Of a DNA stretch of 64,000 nucleotides, positions 9,449-17,577 are shown piece by piece. Below the pieces are notes generated by a model that worked only from the letters and a program-made list of their open reading frames with translations, was not told where the DNA came from and ran no database searches. A program made the translations under genes and the position numbers. The stretch's first letter is position 1; each line of letters opens with the position of its first letter. The DNA is from Phormidesmis priestleyi Ana (GTDB lineage Bacteria > Cyanobacteriota > Cyanobacteriia > Phormidesmidales > Phormidesmidaceae): positions 1 to 64,000 of the forward strand of contig LJZR01000025.1 of NCBI GenBank assembly GCA_001314865.1. The letters run 5' to 3'.

Positions 9449-10798
9449 TCAATCTGGCCAGCTCTGATCAATTTCTTTAGCAACCTCTTCTGCCGATTTT
9501 CCTTGGGCAAAGTCAACCATGCCCTGCCAAAAGGTGCCAGTACCGACGTATCCTGGCATCATGTCTGAAGCGTCAAACTCAATGGTGTCGGCATCTATTA
9601 ATATCTGGGCAATGTTTTGGGTGACTACATTGGGATAGGCTTCGAGCGGAATTTGCTTATGGGGCGAAATGAAACCGCCTAAGCCTGCTGCGATTTCATG
9701 CGGGGTGGGGCTCGCGATGTAGGCCATAAATGCCCGTGATTCTGGCGTGTCGTGAAACAGTGCGATCGCATCGCCTGCCACTAAAATTGGCATCCCAAAT
9801 CGGGTATCAATTCCTGGCAAGGGAAATACGTCATAGTCTACTCGGGCCGCTTTTTCTTCAGGAAAGAAAGAAGCTGCAAAGCTCCCTTGGCGGTGCATAT
9901 AGCATTCAGGCGGATCGGTTAAAATGCCCGTTGTGGCTTTCTCATAGGAGAGCGTGACTGATTGGGTCGCGCCGCCCTGAACATATTGGGGCGATCGCAA
10001 AAACCGCCCGAATTCGTCAAACGCTTGAAGAACAGGCGGCGAATCAAAAAGCAGCCGATGATCGATCCACTGACTATAGGCTTCGGGGCCAGCCGTTCGC
10101 AACAGAATGTCTTCAACCCAGTCGGTCGCGGGCCAACCCGTGGCCTCACCGCTTTCAAGACCAATGCACCAAGGAGTACCGCCCTCGGCGACGATGCGAT
10201 CGCTCAGCGCAATCATATCCGGCCATGTACTAGGAATGTCATAGCCCTTCGCCTCAAAAGCCGTCGGCCGATACCATACCAAACTTTTCACCGAAGCTCG
10301 ATACCACAAGGCATAGGGCACCTCATCTACGCTACCTAGGTCTATCCAATCGTCAGAATAAGCCGTTCTCAACGCCCGTATATCCAAAAAACGGGTCAGG
10401 GGCACCAGCAGTCCTGATTCGGCATAGTCAGCCATCAGTCCTGGCTGCGAAATCATCACCACATCCGGCAGTTTATCCGTTGCCATCCGTGATTCTATGA
10501 GGCTGACAAACGTATCCGTACTCTCATACACCACGTCAATGCCCGTCTCTTCTTCAAACGGCAGCATCGCCTGCTCAAAAATCGCTTGATCCTTACTAGC
10601 CAGCGACCCTAAAACCGTCACGATACTCCCCTTTTGCGCTGGCTGTTCTGCACCGGCCACATTCTTGCGAATGACACCTGTTTCACAGCTGGAAAGGCCG
10701 CTTAACATCAAAACAATTGCTGCGCCGAGCATTCGGCGAGAGTCCACTCTGCGAATTCTGGTTCTGTTAAAGGCAAAACTGCTCACAATAAGACACAA
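9449..10798 (-). CDS. orphan sugar-binding lipoprotein, paralogue of the importer's binding protein
   Basis: Extracellular solute-binding protein of 449 aa. A basic N-terminus and hydrophobic stretch lead to the lipobox LSSC near residue 38. It shares with the gene at 3863-5236 the FEEETGIDVVYESTD block, the TDWVEDILLRTAGPE block (TDWVEDILLQTAGPD there) and the VGTGTFWQGMVDF block. Overall similarity is strong enough to call them paralogues. No permease or ATPase genes adjoin it, so it probably feeds the importer at 625-3702 with a second substrate or affinity. An internal ATG (residue 23) is an alternative start that still leaves a lipoprotein signal. Confidence 0.88.
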   Translation of the reverse strand: MCLIVSSFAFNRTRIRRVDSRRMLGAAIVLMLSGLSSCETGVIRKNVAGAEQPAQKGSIVTVLGSLASKDQAIFEQAMLPFEEETGIDVVYESTDTFVSLIESRMATDKLPDVVMISQPGLMADYAESGLLVPLTRFLDIRALRTAYSDDWIDLGSVDEVPYALWYRASVKSLVWYRPTAFEAKGYDIPSTWPDMIALSDRIVAEGGTPWCIGLESGEATGWPATDWVEDILLRTAGPEAYSQWIDHRLLFDSPPVLQAFDEFGRFLRSPQYVQGGATQSVTLSYEKATTGILTDPPECYMHRQGSFAASFFPEEKAARVDYDVFPLPGIDTRFGMPILVAGDAIALFHDTPESRAFMAYIASPTPHEIAAGLGGFISPHKQIPLEAYPNVVTQNIAQILIDADTIEFDASDMMPGYVGTGTFWQGMVDFAQGKSAEEVAKEIDQSWPD

Positions 10799-10804
10799 AA
10801 GTTT

Positions 10805-10852
10805 GAGCGGCTAGTTAATTGAGCAGCTAGCTAATTGAGCGGCTAGCTAATT
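10805..10852. repeat. 16-bp tandem array, three copies
   Basis: Three direct units of GAGCRGCTAGYTAATT lie just upstream of the orphan binding-protein gene. Confidence 0.85.
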
Positions 10853-10989
10853 GAGCAAGCTGATATTTAAGCAGATGAATATAGCTTACCGAAGAACGTT
10901 CATCCACTACGCTTTCCGTTTATTCATCTGCGCTCAGCTATTTTGATCTATTGGCTGTTGTAATGGGTGGGGCAGTAACGCTAAAAAAT

Positions 10990-11057
10990 ACACCATGCGT
11001 CAAAGTACACCATGCGTCAAAGTACACCATGCGTCAAAGCACACTATGCGTCACAAT
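10990..11057. repeat. 17-bp tandem array, four copies
   Basis: Four units of ACACCATGCGTCAAAGT, the last degenerate. Each contains an ATG, which creates spurious upstream starts for the YgjP-like gene. Confidence 0.88.
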
Positions 11058-11108
11058 AGTAGACAAAAGTCGCTAGAAGACGATGGATTTAGCGTTAAAT
11101 TGAATTTA

Positions 11109-11984
11109 ATGTCTCAGCTAGAACTATTTCCCAATGCTGCTTCCGCCGCGAGTCCATCAGCGCTACTCACCTACCGAGTGCGCGAAAGCAAGCGGGCCAA
11201 ACATGTCTCTATCAAAGTTTCGGTAGAAGGCGAGGTAGAAGTGGTGATTCCCTCTGACTTTGACCGGGCCAAGCTGCCAGAGATTTTAGCAAAGCGCCAA
11301 ACCTGGATTGCCAACACTCGGGCCAAATTGCTCAGTACCGCCGAAGCAACACCCGCTGATTGGGATATTGAAAAACCTCAAACCATCCTATTGCGCTGGC
11401 GCTCTACCAATCTTGAAGCCGACCTTACAACAGCGCAACCAGCGACACCCAAAAATGCCGGTCATAGCAAGGGCTTTGCGACTCCAAAGCACAGCCCCAA
11501 GCCTGACAAAACGATTGAAACCTGGGCAGTGGTTTATCAGACGAGTGCCAGTCATCAAACGCGGTGCATCCCTTCTTTAGACGGTCGCCTGATAATTCGC
11601 GGGAACACCGAGCCCGTTTCTGTCTGCCAGTCGGTTTTAAAAAAATGGTTGGCGCATCGTGCGCATAAAGACCTGACGCCCTGGCTACGACAGCTAGGCT
11701 TTGAGTTAGATCTGCCCTGTCGCCGCATTTCAATCCGGGGGCAAAAAACGCGCTGGGCGAGCTGTTCTAGCCAAAAAGACATCAGCCTAAACTACAAGCT
11801 CTTGTTTCTCCCGCGTCCGCTGGTTCACTATGTGCTCGTGCATGAACTGTGCCACACCGTTCATATGAACCATTCTCATCAGTTTTGGGCGCTGGTGGCC
11901 GAAAAGCTGCCTGACTATAAGCGGTGGGACAGTATTTTAAAAACCGGCTGGCGCTACGTTCCTCGCTGGGTAGAAACAAAATGA
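11109..11984 (+). CDS. YgjP/DUF45-like zinc metalloprotease
   Basis: Predicted metal-dependent hydrolase of the YgjP (M48-like, DUF45) group, 291 aa from the ATG at 11109 (MSQLELF). The hallmark is HELCHTVHMNHSHQFW at about residues 245-260: an HExxH zinc site plus downstream histidines. The N-terminal part (YRVRESKRAKHVSIKVS) matches the start of YgjP proteins. An upstream ATG at 10995 would add 38 residues encoded mostly by a tandem repeat, so I reject it. About 50 residues near 120-165 form a low-complexity insertion (TTAQPATPKNAGHSKG). The stop overlaps the next gene's start (ATGA), so the two are probably co-translated. The physiological substrate is unknown. Confidence 0.85.
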   Translation: MSQLELFPNAASAASPSALLTYRVRESKRAKHVSIKVSVEGEVEVVIPSDFDRAKLPEILAKRQTWIANTRAKLLSTAEATPADWDIEKPQTILLRWRSTNLEADLTTAQPATPKNAGHSKGFATPKHSPKPDKTIETWAVVYQTSASHQTRCIPSLDGRLIIRGNTEPVSVCQSVLKKWLAHRAHKDLTPWLRQLGFELDLPCRRISIRGQKTRWASCSSQKDISLNYKLLFLPRPLVHYVLVHELCHTVHMNHSHQFWALVAEKLPDYKRWDSILKTGWRYVPRWVETK

Positions 11985-13132
11985 ATCCTCATAGCGGCTA
12001 CCACTGGCGCGGCAGTTCGGGCAGATTTTTTGAAGGGTGGTACTTTCGCCTTACCCTTCCCGACCCTGGCCAAACCTTTGCCTTTATGTACTCCATTGAT
12101 GATCCAGCGGGTAATACTCCAGCGGGAAAGACGAATCAAAGCGGCGGCGCTGTTCAAATTTTAGGCCCCGACGAAGCCTACTACTGCCGCACCTTTCCGA
12201 ATGTTCAGCAGTTTTGGGCGTGGCCGCACCGATTAGGGTTGGGGCACTGGCGAGCAGGTATGGGCGCAGCAAAATACCTGGCCCCTGAGCAGTTTGAGCG
12301 AGAGGTGAAAGAAGGCTATCAGGTGTGCGATCGCCCTGGTCGGCCAGTCGGCAGTCATCTCCATCAGGGCAAACTACTCACCCCAGTAGGCGCGACCAAG
12401 CCCCAAAGTAAAGCCCCTATTAAAGCCCAGTGGCATTACCAAGTCACCCCGATTGAAAGTTGGGGCACCCCGACTCCTCGCGCAACCGCTGGCTGGCTTT
12501 CCTATTTCCCCATTTTTGAGCCAGGCTGGCAGGTGCTGATGGCCCATGGCCTTGCCACTGGCTGGATTGACTGGTGGGCAGATGAGTTAAACCCCAATTC
12601 AGAGCCAGTGCGCTACAGCTTTGAGAATGTGCCTGCCTACGCCGAAAAAAACTGGGGCGGCGCATTTCCGGCAAAGTGGTTTTGGCTGCAATGCAACGCC
12701 TTTGCCGATGAGCCGACGCTGAGCGTTACCGCCGCTGGCGGCGTCCGCGAAGTCTTGATACTGACAGAAAATGTGGGCCTGATTGGCATTCATTACAAAG
12801 GCCAGTTCTATGAATTTTTATCGACCCAAACGGCCTTTGACTGGCAAGTAGAACCTTGGGGCTACTGGCACCTCACCGCGCAAAGCCATCGCTATAGGGT
12901 TGTTCTCACAGGCCGCGCGCATGACGAAGGCACATGGGTGCGAGTTCCTACCCGAGAGGGCTTACAGTTTTTGTGCCGAGACACCACCCACGGCGAGTTG
13001 CGCCTTCAGCTGTGGGAATGTGCGGGTAGTGCGAGTGCAGGTACAGATCGCCTGATTGTAGAGACCACTAGCCAGCTGGCTGGATTGGAAGTGGGGGGAG
13101 GCCCCTGGCGCGATCGCTGGAGCAATCGCTAA
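11981..13132 (+). CDS. tocopherol cyclase
   Basis: Enzyme of vitamin E synthesis that closes the chromanol ring of phytylquinol intermediates, 383 aa, likely membrane-associated. The opening PHSGYHWRG...RFFEGWYFRLTLP and the segments EGWYF, KNWGGAFPAKWFWLQCN and WGYWHLTAQSHRY are typical of the VTE1/Slr1737 family. The ATG at 11981 overlaps the upstream protease stop; a longer frame from 11924 lies inside that gene and is unlikely. Length fits the cyanobacterial family. The final codons and stop (AGCAATCGCTAA) are repeated directly downstream as AGCAATTGTTAA. Confidence 0.9.
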   Translation: MNPHSGYHWRGSSGRFFEGWYFRLTLPDPGQTFAFMYSIDDPAGNTPAGKTNQSGGAVQILGPDEAYYCRTFPNVQQFWAWPHRLGLGHWRAGMGAAKYLAPEQFEREVKEGYQVCDRPGRPVGSHLHQGKLLTPVGATKPQSKAPIKAQWHYQVTPIESWGTPTPRATAGWLSYFPIFEPGWQVLMAHGLATGWIDWWADELNPNSEPVRYSFENVPAYAEKNWGGAFPAKWFWLQCNAFADEPTLSVTAAGGVREVLILTENVGLIGIHYKGQFYEFLSTQTAFDWQVEPWGYWHLTAQSHRYRVVLTGRAHDEGTWVRVPTREGLQFLCRDTTHGELRLQLWECAGSASAGTDRLIVETTSQLAGLEVGGGPWRDRWSNR

Positions 13133-13144
13133 AGCAATTGTTAA
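13121..13144 (+). repeat. 12-bp direct duplication including the tocopherol cyclase stop
   Basis: AGCAATCGCTAA (coding end) is followed immediately by AGCAATTGTTAA, giving two in-frame stops. Confidence 0.7.
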
Positions 13145-13249
13145 CTTAAATTCAACGAATAAGCAAAAGCATATTTGCTATAGTGCTGTGAGTGATTAGC
13201 CGTTGAGTGGCCGTAACTTCGTGTTACTGCCTTGCTGTGCTAATAACTA

Positions 13250-13576
13250 GGACCTGTAGCTCAGATGGATAGAGCGACCGCCTCCTGAACTGTCGGGCAC
13301 CGTATGGGGAAACTCAACGAGTGAATGTAGTCAAATTCGGTGAAACCTAAAGAGTAATCTTGATTGCTTCATGGCAATACCGAGCCAAGCCCTTGCATAC
13401 TTTTCTCCTTAACAATTAGGAGAGTACACAAAAGGGAAGGTGTAGAGACTAGACGGCTACCGCCTAAATGCTTGTGTCACAAGACATGGGCGCATGGTGA
13501 AGGTATAGTCCAGAGAGTGAGGAAACTCACACAAATCTGAAGTGGTAGGCCGCGCGTTCGAATCGCGCCAGGTCCG
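13250..13576 (+). tRNA. tRNA-Arg(CCU) interrupted by a group I intron
   Basis: Exon 1 is 13250-13286 and exon 2 is 13540-13576. The acceptor stem GGACCTG pairs with CAGGTCC, with discriminator G. The D-stem is GCTC/GAGC, the anticodon stem ACCGC/GTGGT, and the T-stem GCGCG/CGCGC with loop TTCGAAT. The anticodon loop reads C-T-CCT-AA once the intron is removed, so the anticodon is CCU, decoding AGG. The intron sits directly 3' of the anticodon. CCA is not encoded. Confidence 0.93.
13287..13539 (+). ncRNA. group I self-splicing intron (IC3-like) in tRNA-Arg(CCU)
   Basis: 253 nt. The 5' exon ends in T and the intron ends in G, as group I splicing requires. The exon end TCCT can pair with GGGA at 13307-13310 to form P1 with a U-G wobble at the splice site. 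Conserved core segments are visible in order: P (near 13335-13347), Q (AATACCGAGCCAAGC, 13376-13390), R (GTGTAGAGACTAGACGG, from 13440) and S (AAGGTATAGTCC, 13500-13511). There is no endonuclease ORF. It is a minimal intron likely to self-splice. Confidence 0.92.
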
Positions 13577-13663
13577 TTTATTTTCCGTTTATTTCCTGAT
13601 ATAGCGCCAACATTACAGCGCTACGGATAGCGCTCATGGAAGCGCTCATGAGTATACCAAGAC

Positions 13664-14389
13664 TCACTCGCGAGTCTTCTGCTCTAGCGCGTTTATTTTG
13701 TTTTCAACAAATGCTCGGATACTTTGAAGTAAGTAAAGGTCTTCGTAGCCTAAGCGGGCCAGGGCCTTTTCAACGTAGCGCTGGTGCCTTTGGTGAACAC
13801 CAACTTTGTTTAGTAACTGGACTAAAGCCGTCTTTAGCTGAGCGTATTGCGCGGGCGGCATGGCTTCGCTGCTGATCCGCTGGTCTTTTATCTGGACTTG
13901 AGTGTGTTGTTGGGCCAGGGTAAAGCTGTAGACCATAACGGCCTGGGAGAGATTGAGTGAGGGCTGAGGGCGCACTTGCGGAATGTTGGTAATTAAATCG
14001 CACAGGTCAACATCTGAGTTGCTAAGGCCGGAGCGTTCGCTGCCAAACACAATCGCAACGCGCTGTAATAAATCGCCTTTTTGCTGCAGAGCATCGGGCA
14101 AATCGCGGACTGACGCATAGTGGTACTTTTGCAGGCGGTGTCGAGCAGTGGTGGCACAGGCTAGGTCGATGTCGGCGATCGCATCCTTTAAGTCTTCATA
14201 CACGGGCGCAGCTTCTAAAATATGCTCGGAGCCATGGGCAAAGGCTTTGGCAATGCCGCTGAGATGATCGGCCTGCGGGCGAACCAGTCGCAGGTCGGTG
14301 TAGCCCATGGTGTTCATTGCACGCGCCGCCGCGCCAATGTTGCCCGCTTCACCGGGCTCTACCAAAATGAACGAGAACTGAATCACAGA
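13664..14389 (-). CDS. trmJ: tRNA methyltransferase TrmJ-like (SpoU/TrmH family)
   Basis: SPOUT-class RNA 2'-O-methyltransferase, about 241 aa. TrmJ methylates the ribose at position 32 of certain tRNAs using S-adenosylmethionine. The three family motifs are present: EPGEAGNIGAAARAM near the start, IVFGSERSGLSN in the middle and PSLNLSQAVMVYSF later, which together form the trefoil-knot cofactor site. I favour the GTG at 14389 as start (VIQFSFILVEP), because the family begins at this point. An ATG at 14509 would add 40 residues, part of them encoded by a 15-bp tandem repeat. The gene lies just downstream of the split tRNA-Arg, on the opposite strand. Confidence 0.87.
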   Translation of the reverse strand, partial: SVIQFSFILVEPGEAGNIGAAARAMNTMGYTDLRLVRPQADHLSGIAKAFAHGSEHILEAAPVYEDLKDAIADIDLACATTARHRLQKYHYASVRDLPDALQQKGDLLQRVAIVFGSERSGLSNSDVDLCDLITNIPQVRPQPSLNLSQAVMVYSFTLAQQHTQVQIKDQRISSEAMPPAQYAQLKTALVQLLNKVGVHQRHQRYVEKALARLGYEDLYLLQSIRAFVENKINALEQKTRE

Positions 14390-14458
14390 ACTGAAATCCC
14401 AATGAAATTCAAATAAGTATGAACCTGTGTTGCGATTATCTTCGATACCCCAGCCGAA

Positions 14459-14503
14459 ATGCGTAGACTTTTGATGCGTAGACTTTTGGTGAGTAGGCTT
14501 TGG
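14459..14503 (-). repeat. 15-bp tandem array upstream of trmJ
   Basis: Two perfect copies of ATGCGTAGACTTTTG followed by a degenerate GTGAGTAGGCTTTGG, in the leader of the methyltransferase gene. It explains the odd repeated residues in the over-extended reading frame. Confidence 0.82.
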
Positions 14504-14563
14504 GTACATGCAAAGCCCAATACCTCAACCAGCTGCTCAATCTAGATTCCGGAGAAAAAGACA

Positions 14564-14914
14564 ATGCCTGAAATGCTCGCGCAGCAAACCTGTGTACCTT
14601 GCTCTGGATCACTACCGCCCGCCACCTCTGAAGAAATGGTGATACTGCATCGTCAGGTTCCAGACTGGTCGCGGATCGAAGTTGAAGGGGTGATGCAGCT
14701 TCAGCGGGAATATCGCTTTGCTGATTTTCGGCAGGCGCTGGCGTTTACCAATGAGGTCGGTGCGATCGCAGAAACCGCTGGGCATCATCCGGCACTGTTA
14801 ACCGAATGGGGCAAGGTAACCGTCACTTGGTGGACGCATGCGATCAAAGCGCTTCATCACAACGATTTTGTCATGGCGGCAAAAACAGACAAAATATTTC
14901 AAGCGAATATTTGA
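14564..14914 (+). CDS. phhB: pterin-4a-carbinolamine dehydratase
   Basis: Small cytoplasmic enzyme of 116 aa that dehydrates 4a-hydroxytetrahydropterin and recycles the pterin cofactor. The family core is visible: W-R-EVEGVMQLQREYRFADF, then AETAGHHPALLTEWGKVTVTWWTHAIKALHHNDFVMAAKTDKI. The HHP motif and the T-W-W-T-H segment carry the active-site histidines. The length is normal. It is divergent from trmJ. The stop TGA is in a degenerate tandem repeat of AATATTTCAAGCR units (about 14892-14946). Confidence 0.92.
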   Translation: MPEMLAQQTCVPCSGSLPPATSEEMVILHRQVPDWSRIEVEGVMQLQREYRFADFRQALAFTNEVGAIAETAGHHPALLTEWGKVTVTWWTHAIKALHHNDFVMAAKTDKIFQANI

Positions 14915-14966
14915 AAAGCAAATATTTCAAGCAAAATATTTAAAACAATAGGTTTAAAACAATAGG
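14892..14966 (+). repeat. degenerate 13-15-bp repeats spanning the phhB stop
   Basis: Variants of AATATTTCAAGCA run through the last codons and the TGA stop at 14912-14914, followed by two copies of TTAAAACAATAGG. Confidence 0.7.
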
Positions 14967-14981
14967 AGCGTAAGGTCTGCT

Positions 14982-15033
14982 GTAATGACCTGCCGTAATA
15001 ACCTGCCGTAATAACCTGCCGTAATGACCTGCC
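14982..15033. repeat. 13-bp tandem array, four copies
   Basis: Four exact-length units of GTAATRACCTGCC in the gap between phhB and the small minus-strand gene. Two units are identical and two differ at one base. Confidence 0.88.
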
Positions 15034-15057
15034 GCCCCTACCGCTCAGACCTACCAC

Positions 15058-15195
15058 TTAACCTTTGCTCTTTTTCACATGCTCCATTATCTTCATCTTT
15101 TTCGCTTCGTCGCCTTTGGTCGGCGTAGCAAAATTGTCAAATTTAATTGTGGCGCTTTGGGCCAGGTGCTTTCTAATTTGTTCTCTAGTGGCCAT
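15058..15195 (-). CDS. small hypothetical protein, 45 aa
   Basis: An ATG at 15195 opens 45 codons ending in TAA at 15058-15060. The product begins MATREQIRKHLAQSATIKFD and ends KIMEHVKKSKG. It is lysine-rich and amphipathic, with a short acidic patch, and the N-terminal TREQIRKHL looks helical. Composition and codon use look like a real gene rather than spacer. I do not recognise a family. Small basic proteins of this size sometimes bind nucleic acid or ribosomes, but nothing here proves it. Confidence 0.5.
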   Translation of the reverse strand: MATREQIRKHLAQSATIKFDNFATPTKGDEAKKMKIMEHVKKSKG

Positions 15196-15345
15196 GTCTT
15201 TGCTCGATTAGGAGTTGGGTTGGAGTGTTTGTTAACTTTCGTAATATAAATCCTATCGCATAACGCAGGTGGATTACAGCGTTTGATCTTTTGTCTGACG
15301 AATCATTTAGAGTGGTAGCGCAGTCAACGCAATCGAGCATTTTTG

Positions 15346-16602
15346 ATGGGTCAATCTGAAGGGGTATCTAAAGGAGTCAGGGTGGCAGTGGTTGGCGGCG
15401 GGGCAGCGGGTTTTTTTGGCGCGATCGCCGCTGCGGATGCAAACCCTCATAGCCAGGTCACCCTTTACGAAGCAGGCCCCCAGCCTTTAGCGAAGGTCCG
15501 GATTTCAGGTGGGGGTCGCTGCAACGTTACCCATCACTGCTTTGACCCGGCTGTGCTGGTGCAAAACTATCCGCGCGGTGGCAAAGCGCTACGGGGTGCC
15601 TTTAGCCGATTTCAGCCTAAGGATACGGTGGAATGGTTTGCTCAGCGCGGTGTTAAGCTCAAAACCGAAGCCGATGGCCGCATGTTCCCAACCACAGACG
15701 ACTCGGAAACCATTGTGGACTGCCTGATGGGCGCAGCACGGCAAGCCGGAGTGACGATTAAGACGCGATCGCCCATTACCGGCGTCGAAAAGCTAGACGA
15801 CACTTTTCAGCTACAGCTGAGGGGCCAAGCGGGCTATGCGCCGTGCGATCGCCTGCTCCTAGCAACCGGTAGCAGCCCCGCAGGCCAGCGCATCGCCAGG
15901 TCATTAGGCCATAGCCTAGAGCCTGCCGTTCCCTCATTATTTACCTTTAACGTTGCCGATCAACAGCTGCATCTGCTCAGCGGCGTCGCTGTCGATCCGG
16001 TGACCCTTCGGCTCAGCCTAGAAGGACTCAAAAAACCGCTTACCCAAACCGGGCCACTGCTAATTACGCACTGGGGTCTGAGCGGGCCAGCCATTCTCAA
16101 GCTATCGGCCTGGGGAGCCCGCGAACTTCACACGCAGCACTATTGCGGCGGATTGACCATTAACTGGCTACCCGCCGAAACGCAAGATCAAATACGCGCT
16201 CATTTACAGCAGGCCAAAGCCGAAACCCCCAAACGACTCATTGCGACCTATAGCCCGTATCCCTCTATTTCTAAACGATTGTGGCAGTATTTACTCAGCC
16301 GCATCGGCATTGAGGCCGAGCAAACTTGGGCGAACCTCTCTAAAAAGCAGATAAACCAGTTAGTGACCGAACTCAGCCAAGGACGCTACGAAGTGGGCGG
16401 TAAAGGCATGTTTAAAGATGAATTTGTTACCTGCGGTGGCGTCAAACTTAAAGAAGTGAACTTTAAAACAATGGAGAGCAGTCAATGTGAGGGTCTATAC
16501 CTAGCGGGCGAGCTGTTAGATATTGACGGGATCACAGGCGGTTTTAATTTTCAAAGCGCTTGGACGACCGGTTGGTTGGCAGGTCAGGCAATGGGTGGGT
16601 AA
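15346..16602 (+). CDS. BaiN/HI0933-family NAD(P)/FAD-dependent oxidoreductase
   Basis: Flavoprotein of 418 aa from the ATG at 15346 (an upstream TTG is in frame). The Rossmann FAD motif VAVVGGGAAGFFGA is at residues 14-27. The family hallmark ISGGGRCNVTH comes near residue 55, and the C-terminal DIDGITGGFNFQSAWTTGWLAGQ closes the FAD site. The family was first annotated as a putative aminoacetone oxidase, and some members act on bile acids; the true substrate in cyanobacteria is unknown. It stands alone with no operon partner. Length and motifs are complete. Confidence 0.9.
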   Translation: MGQSEGVSKGVRVAVVGGGAAGFFGAIAAADANPHSQVTLYEAGPQPLAKVRISGGGRCNVTHHCFDPAVLVQNYPRGGKALRGAFSRFQPKDTVEWFAQRGVKLKTEADGRMFPTTDDSETIVDCLMGAARQAGVTIKTRSPITGVEKLDDTFQLQLRGQAGYAPCDRLLLATGSSPAGQRIARSLGHSLEPAVPSLFTFNVADQQLHLLSGVAVDPVTLRLSLEGLKKPLTQTGPLLITHWGLSGPAILKLSAWGARELHTQHYCGGLTINWLPAETQDQIRAHLQQAKAETPKRLIATYSPYPSISKRLWQYLLSRIGIEAEQTWANLSKKQINQLVTELSQGRYEVGGKGMFKDEFVTCGGVKLKEVNFKTMESSQCEGLYLAGELLDIDGITGGFNFQSAWTTGWLAGQAMGG

Positions 16603-16680
16603 AGCCATGTTTGTTGAGGATCTTAAAGGCAAAAAAGAGATTTAAGAGAAGATCAACAAAGCGCTTTTAACCTTGCAAAC

Positions 16681-16733
16681 ACCAGACTCCAGCACCAGAG
16701 ACTCCAGCACCAGAGACTCCAGCACCAGACTCA
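16681..16733. repeat. 15-bp tandem array next to the zinc-ribbon gene stop
   Basis: Units of ACCAGAGACTCCAGC, two exact and two shortened by two bases, lie 10 bp downstream of the minus-strand gene that ends at 16744. Confidence 0.83.
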
Positions 16734-16743
16734 AAAGAATGCA

Positions 16744-17412
16744 TTAACCATTGCTTAATCGCTCTCCGCAGTACGCACAAAAGTTGTCACTTGGCTGTAT
16801 TGCAGAGCCACACTGCGAACAAAAGCGTTTGACCTTTGTAGAAGGATGAGGATCTTCTGAATGACTAGCGTTGTCAGTCGCTTTCGCAGCACTATCAGCA
16901 ACACTGCGAGTGAAATTAGTCGATGATGATGAGATCACGCTGCTGTCCATGTTCATTTCCATGTTCCCCATTTTCATTCGCATGGGCGGCATGGATGACA
17001 TGGGCGGCATAGATGACATGGACGGCATAGATGACATGGACGGCATAGATGACATCGCAGAAAAAGTCGCAGCGGGCATGCTCTCTACCGTTTGCAAAGG
17101 CAGCGGAGGCGACTGGTCGATATGCGCTGCTAGCTCGGCTGAAATCGGGCCTGAGCCCATTTGCATTTGCGTCCCCTGTACTTGCAAATAGTAGGTTTCG
17201 GTGAGGGTTGTGATAACGACCACAACACCCTCGCCCAAGGAATATAGTCGGGGCATTGCCGTCCATTGACCGGTAGAAAACTGATTGCTGCTTTGCTGCT
17301 GCTGCCCGACATGACCGCTTTGCAGGGTGATGGTGGTGGTGGTTCCATGACTGCCAACATACAGGGTTCGGTTAGCATTTAGGTCGTATTTATAGGCAGT
17401 GGCATTCAGCAT
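16744..17412 (-). CDS. zinc-ribbon protein with Met/Ser/Pro repeats, unknown function
   Basis: 222 aa in three parts. Residues 1-90 are a beta-rich domain (YKYDLNANRTLYVGSHGTTT...). Residues 115-155 are a low-complexity stretch of SSMPSM/SSMPPM repeats and methionine-rich MRMKMGNMEMNM. Residues 192-222 are a C-terminal zinc ribbon with two CxxC pairs (FCSQCGSAIQP...FCAYCGERL). The repeat is encoded by an 18-bp unit at about 16981-17056. There is no signal peptide or transmembrane segment. The zinc ribbon is of the general type appended to many bacterial proteins. The methionine-rich part could bind soft metals such as copper, which is speculation. Confidence 0.7.
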   Translation of the reverse strand: MLNATAYKYDLNANRTLYVGSHGTTTTITLQSGHVGQQQQSSNQFSTGQWTAMPRLYSLGEGVVVVITTLTETYYLQVQGTQMQMGSGPISAELAAHIDQSPPLPLQTVESMPAATFSAMSSMPSMSSMPSMSSMPPMSSMPPMRMKMGNMEMNMDSSVISSSSTNFTRSVADSAAKATDNASHSEDPHPSTKVKRFCSQCGSAIQPSDNFCAYCGERLSNG

Positions 17413-17577
17413 TTTTCGTTTAGTTTGAGGATTAGAGGTCAGTTTAGGTTTGAGGGTAAGCGATAGACTATCTCTATCTTACGAATCATGTGAAAATGAG
17501 GGTTATTTATTGGCCTCTTGTAGTCGCTTATTCTTATTAACACGCCAAAAAAATATCTACTAAAAGAAGTCCCTAAA

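Larger units (their letters stand above)
10799..11108. other. divergent intergenic region with two repeat arrays
   Basis: The 310 bp between divergent genes hold a 16-bp array and a 17-bp array (listed separately). An in-frame ATG in the second array would extend the downstream protease gene, but that extension is low-complexity repeat translation. Confidence 0.6.

Noticed and set aside
10995-11108. N-terminal extension of the YgjP-like protease
   Set aside because: Encoded by the 17-bp array; the family start is at 11109.
14390-14509. N-terminal extension of TrmJ
   Set aside because: Partly encoded by a 15-bp array and absent from the family; GTG at 14389 fits better.
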